A DNA stretch of 64,000 nucleotides from Zhengitettix transpicula (GCA_037074705.1 CM073596.1:58680001-58744000); one strand, 5' to 3'. Shown: positions 1-12,207, counted from the first letter of the stretch. The notes: generated by a model not told the origin, from the sequence alone. Numbers and translations: made by a program.

Positions 1-1930
1 TTAAATATAGTATCATTGCAATTACCGTTCACACTGATACTATGAAACTGTTGTATAATATCCGTATTTCTCGGGATAACATCTTTGCTGTTGCGCTCGT
101 TTTAGCTTTGATTTTGAGTTCGTCTCCTGCAGTCGAGGCGTTCGTGTGGATCCGAGCGGATTTCAATCACCTGACGAAAGCAACAAAGATCGCAGAAGCG
201 TTTTAGGGAATTTATTTTATCACTTAATATGTCTACGTCTTAACATAATTATCAAACTACAGATTATTAACGTTATTACGGGCCTATTTTACATTTAAAA
301 CTTTATTTATATTTATTTCCTGACACACTGTCTGTATTTCTTTTTCTTTCGATATATTTTATTAATTCATTCATATTTTATTTGCCCTGACGCAAGATCG
401 GCTTCATTATTGCCTCTGTAAACTTTCATATTTTATTAGGGGTTTCGGCTTGAACCGTCCCAATGATTCCTCCTTCTCTATTTCATGGTCCTATATATAT
501 ATATATATACATTCCTTCGATCAAACCTCTTTTAAAATAGCGGTTTATACTGTGCTGTAAATTTACACTCTATTACAATTATCTTTCTGATTATTTCTTT
601 TCGTACGTGCCTTTATATTATTAATATGATAATATTCTATTTACATTATCCGTAGAATTGTCATAAACTATTCACTCAAGATAATAAAAATTGTGTAACA
701 CAAAACATGACCTACTTTTATTTTCTGTAACCCCCATATAAAAAATTGTGTGTCAACGTTTCGTCCCCTTATGGCATCCCCAAAGTTGGAAACAAATATG
801 TAGAAGCCTCGTGTAGAAGCCATAAAAAGTGGAAAATATTTATTAGCGACATGGAAGTTAATTTCTTCTCTGTCTGTTACTCAGCAATTTTTTTTCCTCC
901 CCCTCACCCCCTCACCCCCTCACCCCCTCGCATTATATTTTCCCTCCCTGTTTTCTTTCTGCAAAATATATGGACGATTTCTCATTCTCTCTCTCTCTCT
1001 CTCTTGAAGGAATGATATATGGTAGAATCTGCGTGTGGCAAAAAACCAATGGTTCGTGTATCCTCATGCGTGAGCACATGCACATATTTCACATAAATAC
1101 TGGAAGAAAAGATGTGGTATAATTCTTGGTATATCTGTCTAGTGCCTTAAAATTGCACCATCAATCGAGAAAGGTCAATTTATGTCTTCTGATAAGATCG
1201 GGGTGGGTGGGTTGTTTTTTTTTTTTATACGAAGCCTGAAACAACTTTCCGGTATAAAAATGAGTAAGTCAGAAATAACTTGCCCTTATAAAAACTAATT
1301 CAACACCTTCATGTTCGTATCTTTGGAAAAGGCATCGTAATTTAAATTTTATTTAAAGAAAAAAACAAATCTTAAAAAAAAACAGTTCCGGAGAATATTT
1401 TTAAACTCATGCCATGAGAATTTACTGCCTGTAGCTGTTTTCTTACTTGATATTCATCTCGAAACTTTTATTGCCTCCTACCTTCATTCTACACTTGCTT
1501 ACAACTGTGAAACAGATTCAAATGTTCTTCTACACCCATAAAATTAACGAACGAGCCTAACATAAGGATTAAATATAGAAAGAGTCAGTAAAGGAACAAA
1601 ATTGAATAATAAAAATAAAATATTTAATTGTAACGTCTGTTTTAAACAACGGGATGTATTTAACGATCTTTAACAGACTATTAATATTTTTTTTGGACTT
1701 AAAAAATCAGAACAACGTTTCTGTACGTATTTGTAATGTCTTCAGGAAAACCTTTCTTTTAATAATAATATATTGGAAGCGCACACATGCCGTGCAAACC
1801 ACATTAAAACCTTTCCTTGCTGTAATCTACGGTAGATTTACGTCTATTCCTACATTTTACAATATGATATCTCTCACAGCCTTCTAAACTCGTCTTTTGG
1901 TTCATTAAATACTTTGTTTAAGCACACTTT
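1..1930. other. AT-rich intergenic sequence, no gene recognised
   Basis: No coding sequence, RNA gene or known transposon could be recognised here. Short open frames are AT-rich and show no protein-like composition. Visible simple sequence: a short TA run near 493-508, CCCCTCAC-type repeats at about 898-927, and a CT microsatellite at about 985-1003. Confidence 0.6.
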
Positions 1931-2441
1931 ATGCGAGGGATGTTCTCTCGCAGGCAGAACCTTGTAGGACAGATACGAAGGGGCTACCTTTGGGGATGCC
2001 TTTTCCTCTCCGTTTTTGAACTAAGGTTCCCAAAAGCCGAGGCACCTCGGCCCTGTTCTGAGAGGTGTATGTTCCGGGGTCGCAGACCTTGGGCATACGG
2101 TAAGAGTTGTTCGCTATTCCCATTGGGAACAGTCGGCCAGCTGCCTCCTAAACTGGTCGAGGCACGGCGAGGGGAATGCTACGTCCCTACACAGCAAACT
2201 CCTCTCCCGCTATCCAGGGAAGGACGTGGGACAAGTACCCAATGCCCGACCTACCTGATGCATGTTTTTTCTAGGGGTTTCCCTGCAAGATCCTTAAACC
2301 ATAGCCCGGAGGCCCTAGTTAACCCTTTGCTACCTTCCTCTACCCTTCCGCATCCCCCCTTTGAAATCCCTTCCTATGCTATTAAAGGAGAGTTGCCCAA
2401 TGTGGATCACCCTCATGTAGCCTGTTACCCTAAAAAAAAAT
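1931..2441 (+). repeat. Family A retroposon, near full length (copy A1)
   Basis: Reference copy of the commonest repeat in the window. From 5' to 3' it has: a CTCGCAGG / CCTGCGAG palindromic head; a segment with GAACTAAGGTTCCC; a GC-rich middle (CAGCTGCCTCCTAAACTGG, then CTCCCGCTATC); TAGGATCCTTAAACCATAG; CTATTAAAGG; and an end GTAGCCTGTTACCC followed by A(9). The A-rich end and the variable 5' truncation of sister copies indicate retroposition. I see no reverse transcriptase, so it is probably non-autonomous (SINE-like, or the 3' end of a LINE). A 171-residue open frame crosses it, but the frame is not kept between copies, so I do not call it a gene. The family name is mine. Confidence 0.85.
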
Positions 2442-2888
2442 TATAGACTCTGAAGTTTACTTGATTAGAATTAAAATATTATAATTTAATTCCGAATATG
2501 ATAATATTGCTAAAGCCAGTGCCCGTGGACACGTTTGGCCTCTATAGGAAAAATGGAGTACATAGTGATCTATATAAATGCAAAAAAAAAGGAACTTTGA
2601 TCTGTACACAGCTTATAGTGCCATCTAAATTCCTGTCTTGTCAGGCTGAATTTATTCGTTTCCCATAAGACATCGCGTTGTTACGCAAACCCGTATTACA
2701 AAAATACCTTCCGACGTATTGAGACAAAATGGCGGACGTTACACAATATTAAATTATGAAAGTATTTATTTTACGTCTGTTTTTGAATTAATAAATACAT
2801 TACAGACACTTCTTTTTTTATGACGTTTCGTGTCATCTTCAGGAATTATTAAAAATATTATAACACATTAATACTACTATTGATAAAT
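2442..2888 (+). repeat. 3' flank duplicated with family A (copy 1)
   Basis: This sequence matches 5439-5895 almost base for base, including the GTGGACACGTTTGGCCTC segment and the AAATGGCGGACG segment. Copy A1 precedes it exactly as A3 precedes the other copy, so the unit of about 960 bp (A plus this flank) exists twice in direct orientation. It ends in a family F terminus. That terminus has lost about a dozen bases in its hammerhead-like stem II (2824-2843, minus strand), which 5834-5863 retains. Confidence 0.8.
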
Positions 2889-3039
2889 TTAAACCATAGC
2901 CCGGGGGGCCCCTAGTTAACCCTCGGCTACCTTCCTCTACCCTTACGCATCCCCCCTTTCAAATCCTTATCTATGCTATTAAAGGGGAGTTGCCCAATGT
3001 GGATCACCCTCATGTAGCCTGTTACCCTAAAAAAAAACA
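2889..3039 (+). repeat. Family A, 5'-truncated (copy A2)
   Basis: Only the last 150 bp or so of family A is present, from AACCATAGCCCGGGG to GTAGCCTGTTACCC plus poly(A). Truncation at the 5' side fits target-primed reverse transcription. Confidence 0.85.
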
Positions 3040-3529
3040 CTTTATGGTGAAAGCCATGGATCGCCAGTCTCGTCTTCGTGTGGGCGTAGTTCATAGTTAG
3101 CTTCCATCCATGTCCTGTCCTGCATAGCAGATGTTGCATAGAAGTCCTCCGGTATGTTCCGTTTCCTCTCATACAGATCCTGTAATAGCTGTCTGAAGCT
3201 GGAACCAGTTGGTAGTATCAGATCACATCTTAAATCCTTTCTTTTAGTTATACAGAAATGTTGTCTTCTTGTTAATTATGATTGTCGGATGTTATGATTA
3301 ATATTTTTTTTTTCATTATTAAAAATTTTAATGGTCTTTAAATAAATCTGATAAAAATAAATCCCCCCCTCAACCCCGAAAAAAAAAACGTTTCTGCAAA
3401 CTTTGTTGATTTCAACAGGTATAGTGCTGGAGATTTTTTTTGAAATTCACGCGACGTATAAAAACAATTATATTAATATAAAAACAATGAAACTGTTTTA
3501 AATATAAGGTATTAAAGTTTCACCCCCCC

Positions 3530-3760
3530 CCCGAGTTTCATGGTACCGATTCGTTCATTAATTGCAGAGATGATGGATGCAGTGTAGAGAATTTCGCTTG
3601 TAATTTTTGGAATAGTGCGTCTGAACCCTTCGACAAACAAAATAATAACAGAACTATTAATATTTGTAACAAATTATAATAGAAAAAAATCTCGGCAGCG
3701 CGGTGAATAGAATTTTTAGTGACCTTTTAGTTGGTCCCATGTAGCAGGAATAAACAATGA
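3530..3760 (-). pseudogene. Penelope-like element relic, GIY-YIG C-terminal part
   Basis: The minus strand near 3717-3750 reads SCYMGPTKRSLK. This aligns with SCYIGQTKRSLN of the better preserved PLE at 14560-15070 and is the start of the GIY-YIG endonuclease domain of Penelope-like retroelements. About 150 bp further along the same strand (3530-3620) lies a segment resembling the C-terminal tail found at 29640-29830 (pattern TSE..L.....I.SA.N). Frames are broken and no reverse transcriptase domain remains. The call rests on short motifs only. Confidence 0.5.
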
Positions 3761-4772
3761 GGGCAAGAGAGTATGTAAAAAAAAAATCCACAATTTATTG
3801 TAGGTGTCAAGTCGATCTTTGTTGTCGATTATGAAGGAAAGGTTTCCTTGTAAATTATGGAGGTAATATCCTTGGCCTCTATAATGTTGGTCGAGAGGCA
3901 AAGGATCGATTACTGTACACAATGAACGATATTATGTCTCGTCTACCATTCACCTTAATTTCACCGTCGATATATTGCAATGGACATGCGATATTCTTTA
4001 AAGTTTTGGACGAAAGTGTGACGTAACATTTTTTTTTAGACCTAAGGGGGAACAGGGATTGTTTTTAAAGATGTTTTGTTTCGTGGATTTTTAATAATGA
4101 ATGTTATTTTATTTTTACCAAGTGATTTAATTTAGAGCATCTTTCTTGCCGCAACAAAACGCTAGTGTCCATTGTGTTCCCGTACAGTTGGTAAGCCCGT
4201 GAGTTGCCACGACGTCAGAGCAGAGAAATGTGATGCTTTATGTCTGCAGGTTCACGTGCGTGTTTCGCTTTGTCCCAGACCCGCCAACCTTCTGGTGGGA
4301 ACAACTGGCTAGAACAACGTTGAAACACTAGAACACTGCTGCGGTTTCTATGAGGAGGGGGGGGGGGGGCGGGGGGAAAAACAACATTGTGTAACATAAA
4401 TTAATAATAGACATCACCAAAGGATCGCGAAAGGGACCCGTGCAGAAGGTACAATAAATTAGGTTATGTGATCTAGAATGGAATTTTTAATACAGTAGAC
4501 AGTATTAAATTATTCAGTTGCACGCACTCCGGAGTTACTGGTGAATAGTGTGTCAGAGATTAAGTAATCACTTAACAGATATTATGCCATATGCGTTGAA
4601 CGCGAGCTTCATCACAATATAACAATATGGAGGCTTCGACAACTTACGAAACTTGAAACATCCCCTATTTCAAAATTTTTTGTAAGTACCGAATACTATG
4701 GATATTTTTTTTTAAACGAAAGTATGAAATGATTGAAATAACATCCGACAATTAGTGCAGAGACTTATTAAA
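3761..4772. other. No gene recognised
   Basis: AT-rich sequence with a poly(G) tract at about 4357-4376. No repeat family defined elsewhere in the window was recognised. Confidence 0.5.
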
Positions 4773-4786
4773 GACTTACAGGTTTA

Positions 4787-4838
<52 letters not shown>

Positions 4839-4852
4839 TAAACCTGTAAGTC
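4773..4852. repeat. 80-bp perfect palindrome with (TA)n centre
   Basis: GACTTACAGGTTTATTTAAT on the left is the exact reverse complement of ATTAAATAAACCTGTAAGTC on the right. A TA run of about 40 bp separates them. The whole segment can form a cruciform or hairpin. It may be a tiny foldback element. Confidence 0.9.
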
Positions 4853-4910
4853 AGGATTGAACGATAATTTGTCATGGAATTGATTTCGTGCCCAACAGAA
4901 AATCCTAAAT

Positions 4911-5438
4911 ATTCTGACAGGGCTGTTCTCTCGCAGGCAGAACCTTGTAGGAGAGATACGAAGGGGCTACCTTTGGGGATGTCTTTTCCTCTCCGTTTTT
5001 GAACTAAGGTTCCCACAAGCCGAGGCACCTCGGCCTGTTTTGAGAGGTGTATGTTCCGGGGTCACAGACCTTGGGCATACGGTAAGAGTTGTTCGCTATT
5101 CCCATTGGAATAGTCGGCCAGCTGCCTCCTAAACTGGTCGAGGCACGGAGAAGGGAATGCAGCGTCACCACAGCAAACTCCTCTCCCGCTATCGGAAGGG
5201 CGTGGGACAAGTACCAATGCCCGACCTACCTGATGCAGGTTTTTTTAGGGTTTTTCCCTGCATTACTTTTAGGCGAATGCCGGGTAGGATCCTTAAACCA
5301 TAGCCCGGGGGCCCTAGTTAACCCTTGGCTACCTTCCTCTACCCTTCCACATCCCCCCTGTCAAATCCCTTCCTATGCTATTAAAGGGGAGTTGCCCAAC
5401 GTGGATCACCCTCATGTAGCCTGTTGCCCTTAAAAAAA
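4911..5438 (+). repeat. Family A, near full length (copy A3)
   Basis: Has the complete order of family A blocks, from the CTCTCGCAGGCAGAACC head to GTAGCCTGTTGCCC plus poly(A). With its 3' flank it duplicates the 1931-2888 block. Confidence 0.88.
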
Positions 5439-5779
5439 AATTATAGACTATGCAGTTTACTTGATTAGAATTAAAATATTATAATTTAATTCCGAATTTG
5501 AAAATATTGTCAAAGCCAGTGGCCGTGGACACGTTTGGCCTCTATAGTAAAAATGGAGTACATAGTGATCTATATAAATGTTAAAAAAAAAGGAACTTTT
5601 ATCTGTACACTGCCTACAGTTCCATCTAAATTCCTCTCTTGTCAGGCTGAATTTATTCTCTTCCCATAAGACATCGCGTTGTTACGCAAACCCGTATTAC
5701 AAAAATACCATCTGACGTATTGAGACAAAATGGCGGACGTTACACAATATTAAAATATGAAAGTATTTATTTTACGTCT
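5439..5779 (+). repeat. 3' flank duplicated with family A (copy 2)
   Basis: Direct copy of 2442-2790, with small indels and scattered substitutions. The family F element follows directly. Confidence 0.8.
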
Positions 5780-6085
5780 GTTTTTTGAATTAATAAATAC
5801 ATTACAGACACTTCCTTTTTTTTTATTTATGACGTTTCGATACGTGTTCGTGTCATCTTCAGGAATTATTAAAAATATTATAACAAACTAGTACTAGTCT
5901 TGATAATTTTTTTTTGTAATCGGCTCCGAGGCACAGAATTAATTTTACACCAGCGAGATTGTTTGTAGTACTACTGTAGTATAATACCTGAAGAAGATAC
6001 GAAGACGTATAGAAACTTCGTAACGCTGTAAATTGAAAATAAAGTGTCTGTAAAAGGTCAGTAATTGATTTATTAATATTAAATT
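5780..6085. repeat. Family F element with outward hammerhead-like termini
   Basis: The two ends are imperfect inverted copies: the ACAGACACTT tail on the left corresponds to AAGTGTCTGT on the right. Each end has a hammerhead-like core pointing outward. The left core is on the minus strand (5834-5863): CTGAAGA, one unpaired base, stem GACACG against CGTATC with a 4-base loop, then GAAAC. The right core is on the plus strand (5988-6016): CTGAAGA, GATACG against CGTAT, then GAAAC. PLEs are known to carry hammerhead motifs near their ends, so this may be a deleted PLE derivative. No coding sequence lies between the ends. Confidence 0.6.
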
Positions 6086-6744
6086 TTATAAATTGTGACG
6101 ATATGTAACTACAAGTATATTTTTGTTCGTGCGTCATTATTCTGTCTATACTAACTGGAAATATGTGTGACAAGTGACGTAAAACTGCCACTCACTATCT
6201 CCATGACAACGGTAATGTAATCGTAACGGTGATTATTCCCGCAGGATAAATTATAGACCGATAACTGAGGATACGTTACATAGGATAGTGCCTAAGAAAC
6301 TGTTTGAGGACTAATGTACAACTAAGTTAGTATTTTTTTATACTATAGACGTATTACAGAATCGCTCATTTATGGGATGGAAAACACTCGTGCGTGTGCG
6401 CGTGCGCGTGCGTGTGACACAATTTACGTGTGTATTCCTCAGATAATGATAGTTTATTGAGTCACGAAGTTATAATAACCACCACAGGAAGCCTTTGTTG
6501 TTGTTTCTGCGAGGAGATTACTGCCGCTGATTACTTTACATTGAAGGAGATTAATAGCGCATTCTTCATAGAAAATAATAGTTCACGTTCGTTCCAGCAG
6601 CCTTTATGAACACGACGGGAGGCTAACCGAACTAGTTAACTGCTAAATCTGTGCAATTAGTTCGCCATTTGCATTTTCCTACGTTTAATGCGAGGATGCA
6701 AACAGCCATGTTACGACGAACGTGGTCACCGTCATGTACTTCCA
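6086..6744. other. No gene recognised
   Basis: Contains a short GTGCGCGTGCG microsatellite near 6393-6416. Otherwise nothing I could identify. Confidence 0.5.
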
Positions 6745-7330
6745 TCATTTTAAGAATACTGAATGTTATAAATATTCTGACTGTTAAGAAAAATAGTAAA
6801 GAAACATCAGCCGATTTTAAATCAGAAAAAAATAATTTATTAATGTAAAATTAAACAACGTTTAATCGCTTATTTTTCGACCTCATTAGGTTCAAGTTTT
6901 ATATATCAAAATTTGATAGACAGCTGATGATTAAAATGATTAGGTAAGATATTTCGACAATTCTTCAAAAACTCTACTTGGAGACCAGCTTTAACTATTT
7001 TTTTTATAACATTTAACCATCATTTGAAAATTTTGTGTCATAACAACATATGTGAACTTTTTTTTTAATTTAAGAAAGACCTGGGTATTTTTAAAATAAT
7101 GTGAAAGAAATTAAAAAAGGAATTAAAATATTTACCAAAAACGTAAGATAAACAAACCAGATACGAAAATTATTTCTAACCAAATATCTATTTAATAATT
7201 ATATTTTTTTTCGGCCACGGCAGTCAGCAGGTCTATCTATTAATTTATTTTTTTTTAAAAAAAGTTGATCCTGATGTGGTTGCAAGATAACCAATGGTAC
7301 GTTTATTTAAAATTGTCTGCTGTTTATTTA
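6745..7330. repeat. Family D element (copy D1), both ends present
   Basis: The left end matches the left end of D2 (22335 on): ATCAGCC(A/G)ATTTTAA, then AATGTAAAATTAAACAACG, then a minus-strand hammerhead-like core (6859-6890) with CTAATGA and GTCG/CGAT. The interior shares AACCATCATTTG and GGCCACGGCAGTCAGCA with D2. The right end at about 7270 is a decayed plus-strand core (CTGATG, GGTTGC, ACC). No transposase or reverse transcriptase was seen. Confidence 0.65.
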
Positions 7331-7844
7331 TTTATTAATACTTAAATTTTCACAGTATTCTGGCTTTTATGGTATATATGTTTCATTTTTATTTTTAATT
7401 AGGTATAATGCTCTTAAAATTGGAACTATCGGTTCTCTTACTATTCTTATATGGATGATCATATACGATACAGAAGCAAATTTATATAATTTTTAAATTT
7501 ATGTACGTTTGCTCGCGTTATTCATTTGAGGGTTCTGTAGTTTTTAACTACACATTTAAAGTCCTGTCGGAAATTATTTATTCTTAAAATATATATATGT
7601 CTCTATTGTTTTATAATTAAATTAAATAGTAAAAAAAGAGATTAGATGGTAAACATGATTTAGATTTGTTTTAATTCGAGGGAAATTCTGAAGAGTAGCA
7701 GCTCTCGTTGCCCCTGCCATGTGGATGACACACCTGACACGGCAACTGTACGTGTATGCCTAACCGGCAGGCGAACTGATATAAAACCTACGGTTTCTGT
7801 GGATGATTTGGTTACAATTACTTTAATCTGCAGTATCAGTGTTG

Positions 7845-7878
<34 letters not shown>

Positions 7879-8218
7879 AGAAATCAATTATTTTTATCGG
7901 GTTCAGCCACGTGAGACACTTTTATGCTCCTCTATTTCCATACTCAACTTCTTTGCAGTATGCCCTGGACATCCTCATTATACGAACCGTACCTCGACAA
8001 TAAAGTTTGAAATTTTCTATTCTATTGAATAGAAGGCCTAACGTGGAAAGGTTTGAGAAGTAGCTTTTCTACTCTGAATTTTCCAAAGGAAACGAAGAGA
8101 ATGTGTTTAGGCAGTTCAAGGTGATTCAGAGAACAGTGATGAGTCAATTTAAGGGCACCCGAGAAAAGTTATGGAAACAGAAAAGGTGATAGAAACTTAT
8201 TAAGACCATCTGTAAGTA
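7331..8218. other. No gene recognised; TA microsatellite
   Basis: Includes a (TA)n run at about 7847-7876. No supported gene. Confidence 0.5.
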
Positions 8219-8266
8219 TTTTTTTTAGGGTAACAGTCTACATGAGGGTAATCCACGTGGTGGCAA
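8219..8266 (-). repeat. Family A 3'-end fragment
   Basis: Reads TTTTTTTAGGGTAACAG, then CTACATGAGGGTAATCC and GTGGTGGCAACTT. This is the reverse complement of the family A terminus with its poly(A), truncated after about 45 bp. Confidence 0.75.
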
Positions 8267-9110
8267 CTTCGCTTTTTAAACCGATTAATCTAGACCATTA
8301 GATACAACTGTATGCAAGATAAACGCTTCTGTGTCTCAAGGTATTAGTTTACCAGCAGACAACTAACTGTTTCTATAAAACTTAATTTAATTGTAGTCCG
8401 ATTTTCTTTCGGTAATCATTCATCCGACGTGTCTCCAACTTTTTGTGTTTTGAGATGCTTAAGCACTGTCTTCCCCTTCCTGTGGCCGAGGACAGGGAGA
8501 ACTCTATTATCCCGTGTGGCTTCTCTAAGGGCAGATGGGCCGAGATTGAAAGTGCGGTCGTCCATTACAGCACCAGCCAGGCCTCACCACAAGAAGGCCG
8601 AACGTGTAATGGAAGCTACAGTTCACGACGGAGAGCAAACGCCAAAAATCATTAAAACATGGTGGCTGTCACTGAACAGTAACACATTGCGTAGTGACCC
8701 TAGGGGGGGAGGGGGGGAACTTATGAAAAACTAATGGTGGAGATGAAGAATCTGAAATCTTGAACGAGACAATTCTCTGTTACTTGGACAATAGCGTAGT
8801 ATATCAGGACCTACTGTTAGAATAATGTGGTCAACAAAATAAATATTTACTAAGTTTCAAGTATAATTGAGGAACTATACGTAGATTTATTATTTATTCC
8901 ATTAGTCATCGGTCGAGGAAATAGGATACGTCATAATATAAGATTACTAGAAAATAATAATTTATTACAATTACAAAGTTAAAAAAACATACATTGTACG
9001 TAAGAAAAAAAATTATAATTTAAAACCACGATAAGGGTATTAATATAACAGTAATTAAAGAAATGATAAATATATTAATCATTCAATTTCTACAGGATTA
9101 TAATCGCTTC
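8267..9110. other. No gene recognised; two overlapping short open frames
   Basis: A GC-richer patch at 8429-8734 has two overlapping plus-strand open frames (101 and 70 codons). I recognise no domain in either, and neither has a convincing splice or initiation context. The patch ends in a G-rich tract (8702-8718). Confidence 0.35.
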
Positions 9111-9486
9111 CTGTCTCCCGCTATCGGAAAGGCGTGGGACAAGTACAAAATGGCGGACCTACCTCCAGCTGCCTCCTAAACTGGTCGAGGCACGGAGAAG
9201 GGAATGCTGCGTCCCCACAGCAAACTCCTCTCCCGCTATCGGAAGGGGCGTGGGAAAAGTACCCAATGCCCGACCTACCCGATGCAGGTTTTCCTAGGGT
9301 TTTCCCTGCATTTCTTTAGGCGAATATCGGATAGGATCCTTAAACCATAGCCCGGGGGCCCCTAGTTAACCCTTGTATACCTTCCTCTACCCTTCTGCAT
9401 CCCCCCTTTCAAATCCCTTCCTATGCTATTAAAGGGGAGTTGCCCAAAGTGGATTACCCTCAAGTAGCCTGTTGCCCTAAAAAAAA
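9111..9486 (+). repeat. Family A, rearranged copy (A4)
   Basis: Starts with the CTCCCGCTATCGG block, then jumps back to CAGCTGCCTCCTAAACTGG and repeats CTCCCGCTATCGG. An internal segment is therefore duplicated. It then runs normally to GTAGCCTGTTGCCC plus A(7). Confidence 0.85.
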
Positions 9487-9693
9487 TGCAGGTTTTTCTA
9501 GGGTTTTCCCTGCATCACTTTTAGGCGAATTGCCGGGTAGGATCCTTAAACTATAGCCCGGGGGCCCTAGTTAACCCTTGGCTACTTTCCTCTACCTTTC
9601 CGCATCCCCCCTTTCAAATCCCTTCCTATGCTATTAAAGGGGAGTTGCCACTATGTGGATTACCCTCATGTAGCCTTTTACCCCCCCAAAATA
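9487..9693 (+). repeat. Family A 3' half, abutting A4 (copy A5)
   Basis: Begins at TGCAGGTTTTTCTAGGG immediately after the poly(A) of A4 and runs to the family end (GTAGCC, TTTTACCC). Head-to-tail joining at the poly(A) suggests insertion into, or recombination at, the older copy's tail. Confidence 0.85.
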
Positions 9694-10365
9694 AATCGTA
9701 AAATAATAACAGAACTTGATAGGATACCAGAAAATTATTTTATTAAAGAGGATCTAATCTGCCCTCCCCTATCTACGAACTCTTTCAGCGAGTAATATGC
9801 TCCATTAATTAACAGGGATTTTCTAAACGACTACAGCTGATAAAAGAGGTTTTGGAAGATACAAGTCGCGTTACACATTCAAACGTTCGAAGCCTTTGTA
9901 CATAATGACAGGTTAAATAAAGGGAAGTAGTAAATTAAAATGCAACACTCGGATGGCAATTCTTTATGGTCGACGGCTCGTAGATATTTTATCGATGGCT
10001 CCTAACAACGAAGCCGCCCGCACGGAGTGGCACAAAGTTATTCTTTCTGTTTCCGGACAAAGTTTGCTTTGCCCTTTTTGTTTTTTTTCTCTCTTGTGTT
10101 TTGTCGGCGTCGAAAGCTGAGAGGATTACCAGGAACGTCCCCGGAGGAGACAAGGAGGTCTGAAGTTGCAAGAAATCTGTCGCACAAAATACAACTCTAA
10201 ACAGAGGTGTGTGAAGAACATTCTGGAGGATGACAGTTTTTTTTATTTTCAACGTACTGTCTATAATTACCATACGTTGTATAATATATTTTTTTCGTAA
10301 TACCAGAAATCTTCTAGTTACCAACATAAAACTGTGGAAGAATCTATTTTTTTAAAAAAATTAAT
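9694..10365. other. No gene recognised
   Basis: The minus-strand open frame at 9989-10327 has no recognisable domain. No repeat was identified. Confidence 0.45.
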
Positions 10366-11215
10366 AAATAAACATCAGCCAATTTTAAATCAGAATTTTT
10401 TTAAAAACTTGTTCCTGTTGAGGTCACAAATTAAGTGACGAAACGTTGTTAATTTAATTAATAAATTCTTTACGCGGTTTCAAACTGTCAAATTTAATTT
10501 TTTATGTAATCCAGCGTTTTAGACCAACAATTATAATATATATATATATATAAATATATTGTAATTATTTTAAATAAATGACCAATTTAACTATTAATTT
10601 GTTTGTATATTTTAAATCATGATTTTTATTAAAACATCTGATCATTTTAATAATTAAATATTACAAATTGACACCCCTACGGTTTTAATTAATTTGTTTA
10701 AAAAGGTAATTACTACAATATATACAGAAAATTGAGAAAATTTATAAATAAAAAAACATCAGCCAATTTTAAATCAGAAAAAAATAATTTATTAATTAAA
10801 ATTTTTTTTTAAAAAAAACTTGACCCTGACGTCGCAATTTAAGCGAAGAAACCTTGTTAAATTTTATATTAATAATTTATTTAAAACTTGTTCCTGTTGA
10901 GGTCACAAATTAAGCGATGAAACGTTGTAAATTTAATTAATAAATTCTTTAGACGGTTTCAAACTGTCCAATTTAACTTTTTATGTAATCCAGGGGTTAA
11001 AACCAAAATTATAAAAAATATATATATATTCTGACTATTGAGAAAATTAATAAATAAAAATCCTTCAGCCAATTTTAAGTCAGAAAAAAATAGTTTAATT
11101 AAATTTTTTTTAAAAAAAACATGATCCTGATGTCGCAATATAAGCGATGAAACCTTGTTAATTTTTTTTCTCACTTAATATTGGCTGATTTTTATTTATT
11201 TATTAATTTTCTCAA
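10366..11215 (+). repeat. Cluster of family D termini with four hammerhead-like motifs
   Basis: Four same-strand motifs occur. At 10415-10446: CTGTTGA, stem GTCAC/GTGAC, GAAAC. At 10826-10853: CTGACGTCGC with GCGA, then GAAAC. At 10894-10925: CTGTTGA, GTCAC/GCGAT, GAAAC. At 11126-11153: CTGATGTCGC with GCGAT, then GAAAC. The second and fourth lack three bases of the CTGANGA box. Motif 1 to motif 3 is a tandem repeat of about 480 bp. The tails (ATCAGCCAATTTTAA) are those of family D. Confidence 0.65.
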
Positions 11216-11221
11216 TAGTCA

Positions 11222-11260
<39 letters not shown>

Positions 11261-12207
11261 AAAATATATTTTTTTATAATTGCTTGTTTTGGATCGCCGG
11301 AGAACACACACGAAAAAAAAATATTGACAGGTTTAAAAACGACCTAAAAGAAAATACTGAATAATATTGAAAGGTCGTAAAATGAATATTGCTGTGTGTG
11401 TGAGTTCATGTGATAAAATAGAGAAATGGAAAAGCTTAAATAAATAATATTTTTCCACCTGAGATATAAAAAAAGCAATCTGGTTGAGAGAATGTGGCAG
11501 ATACTTGGGGCACAGTTGAACGTAAAAATCGGGATGGGGGGGAAATGGTTATTATTTGTGAAGTAATGGGGATTATAAGAGGGGAAGCAAACAATAATAT
11601 TAAAAAAGGAAATCATTACTTTTAATTTAAAATTCAATCGTTCTAGAATTTTCTACTTTAATTAATTATCTGCAACAAACGTCAGTGAATTAAAAATGAG
11701 GTTCTACATGAATGTAGATAAGTTACGTTTCTTTTTTCCTGTGAAATGTTTTGAATCATTGTTACCAACTTCTAAATAGCCAACGTTTTTTATTTTAATA
11801 AGTAGGATCCAATACGAAGGTAAATATTACGAAATTTATAATTAAAATCTTCTGAATTATTATTTCAAGCATATTGCAAATACCAGCGTCTTATTTAATC
11901 ATTACGTAGCTAATTTGCTTCAGTAAATATTCAGAAATTCGTTATCGTTCCCCCTTTCCAATTAATGTTTCGCAGAGTTGCAGTGTCCAGAACTTTGTTA
12001 CGAAGTTTTCTGTTTCAATAAATACCGGATGTTTTTCAGCTGTCGTTAACTTCATTTAATAATCCAAATAATTCTATTGGAGCCTGACATTTATCAAAGG
12101 TAAAGTAAAAATGACATTCAATCTCTTTTACTTTTATTCATAAAACACTTTGCATGTAGTCACTCTTCTTTCTCACTGTTTACAATAACATTTTGTCGAT
12201 ATCTGTC
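11216..12207. other. TA microsatellite, then no gene recognised
   Basis: A (TA)n run lies at about 11225-11258. The rest is AT-rich with no recognisable gene or repeat. Confidence 0.5.

Noticed and set aside
1931..2446. 171-codon frame through family A, and 60-126 codon frames in other A copies
   Set aside because: The frames fall in different phases in different copies and contain frameshifts between copies, so a conserved protein is not supported.
7660..7887. Short secreted protein with repeated isoleucine-tyrosine start
   Set aside because: The N-terminus is a TA microsatellite, and nothing in the remainder is recognised.
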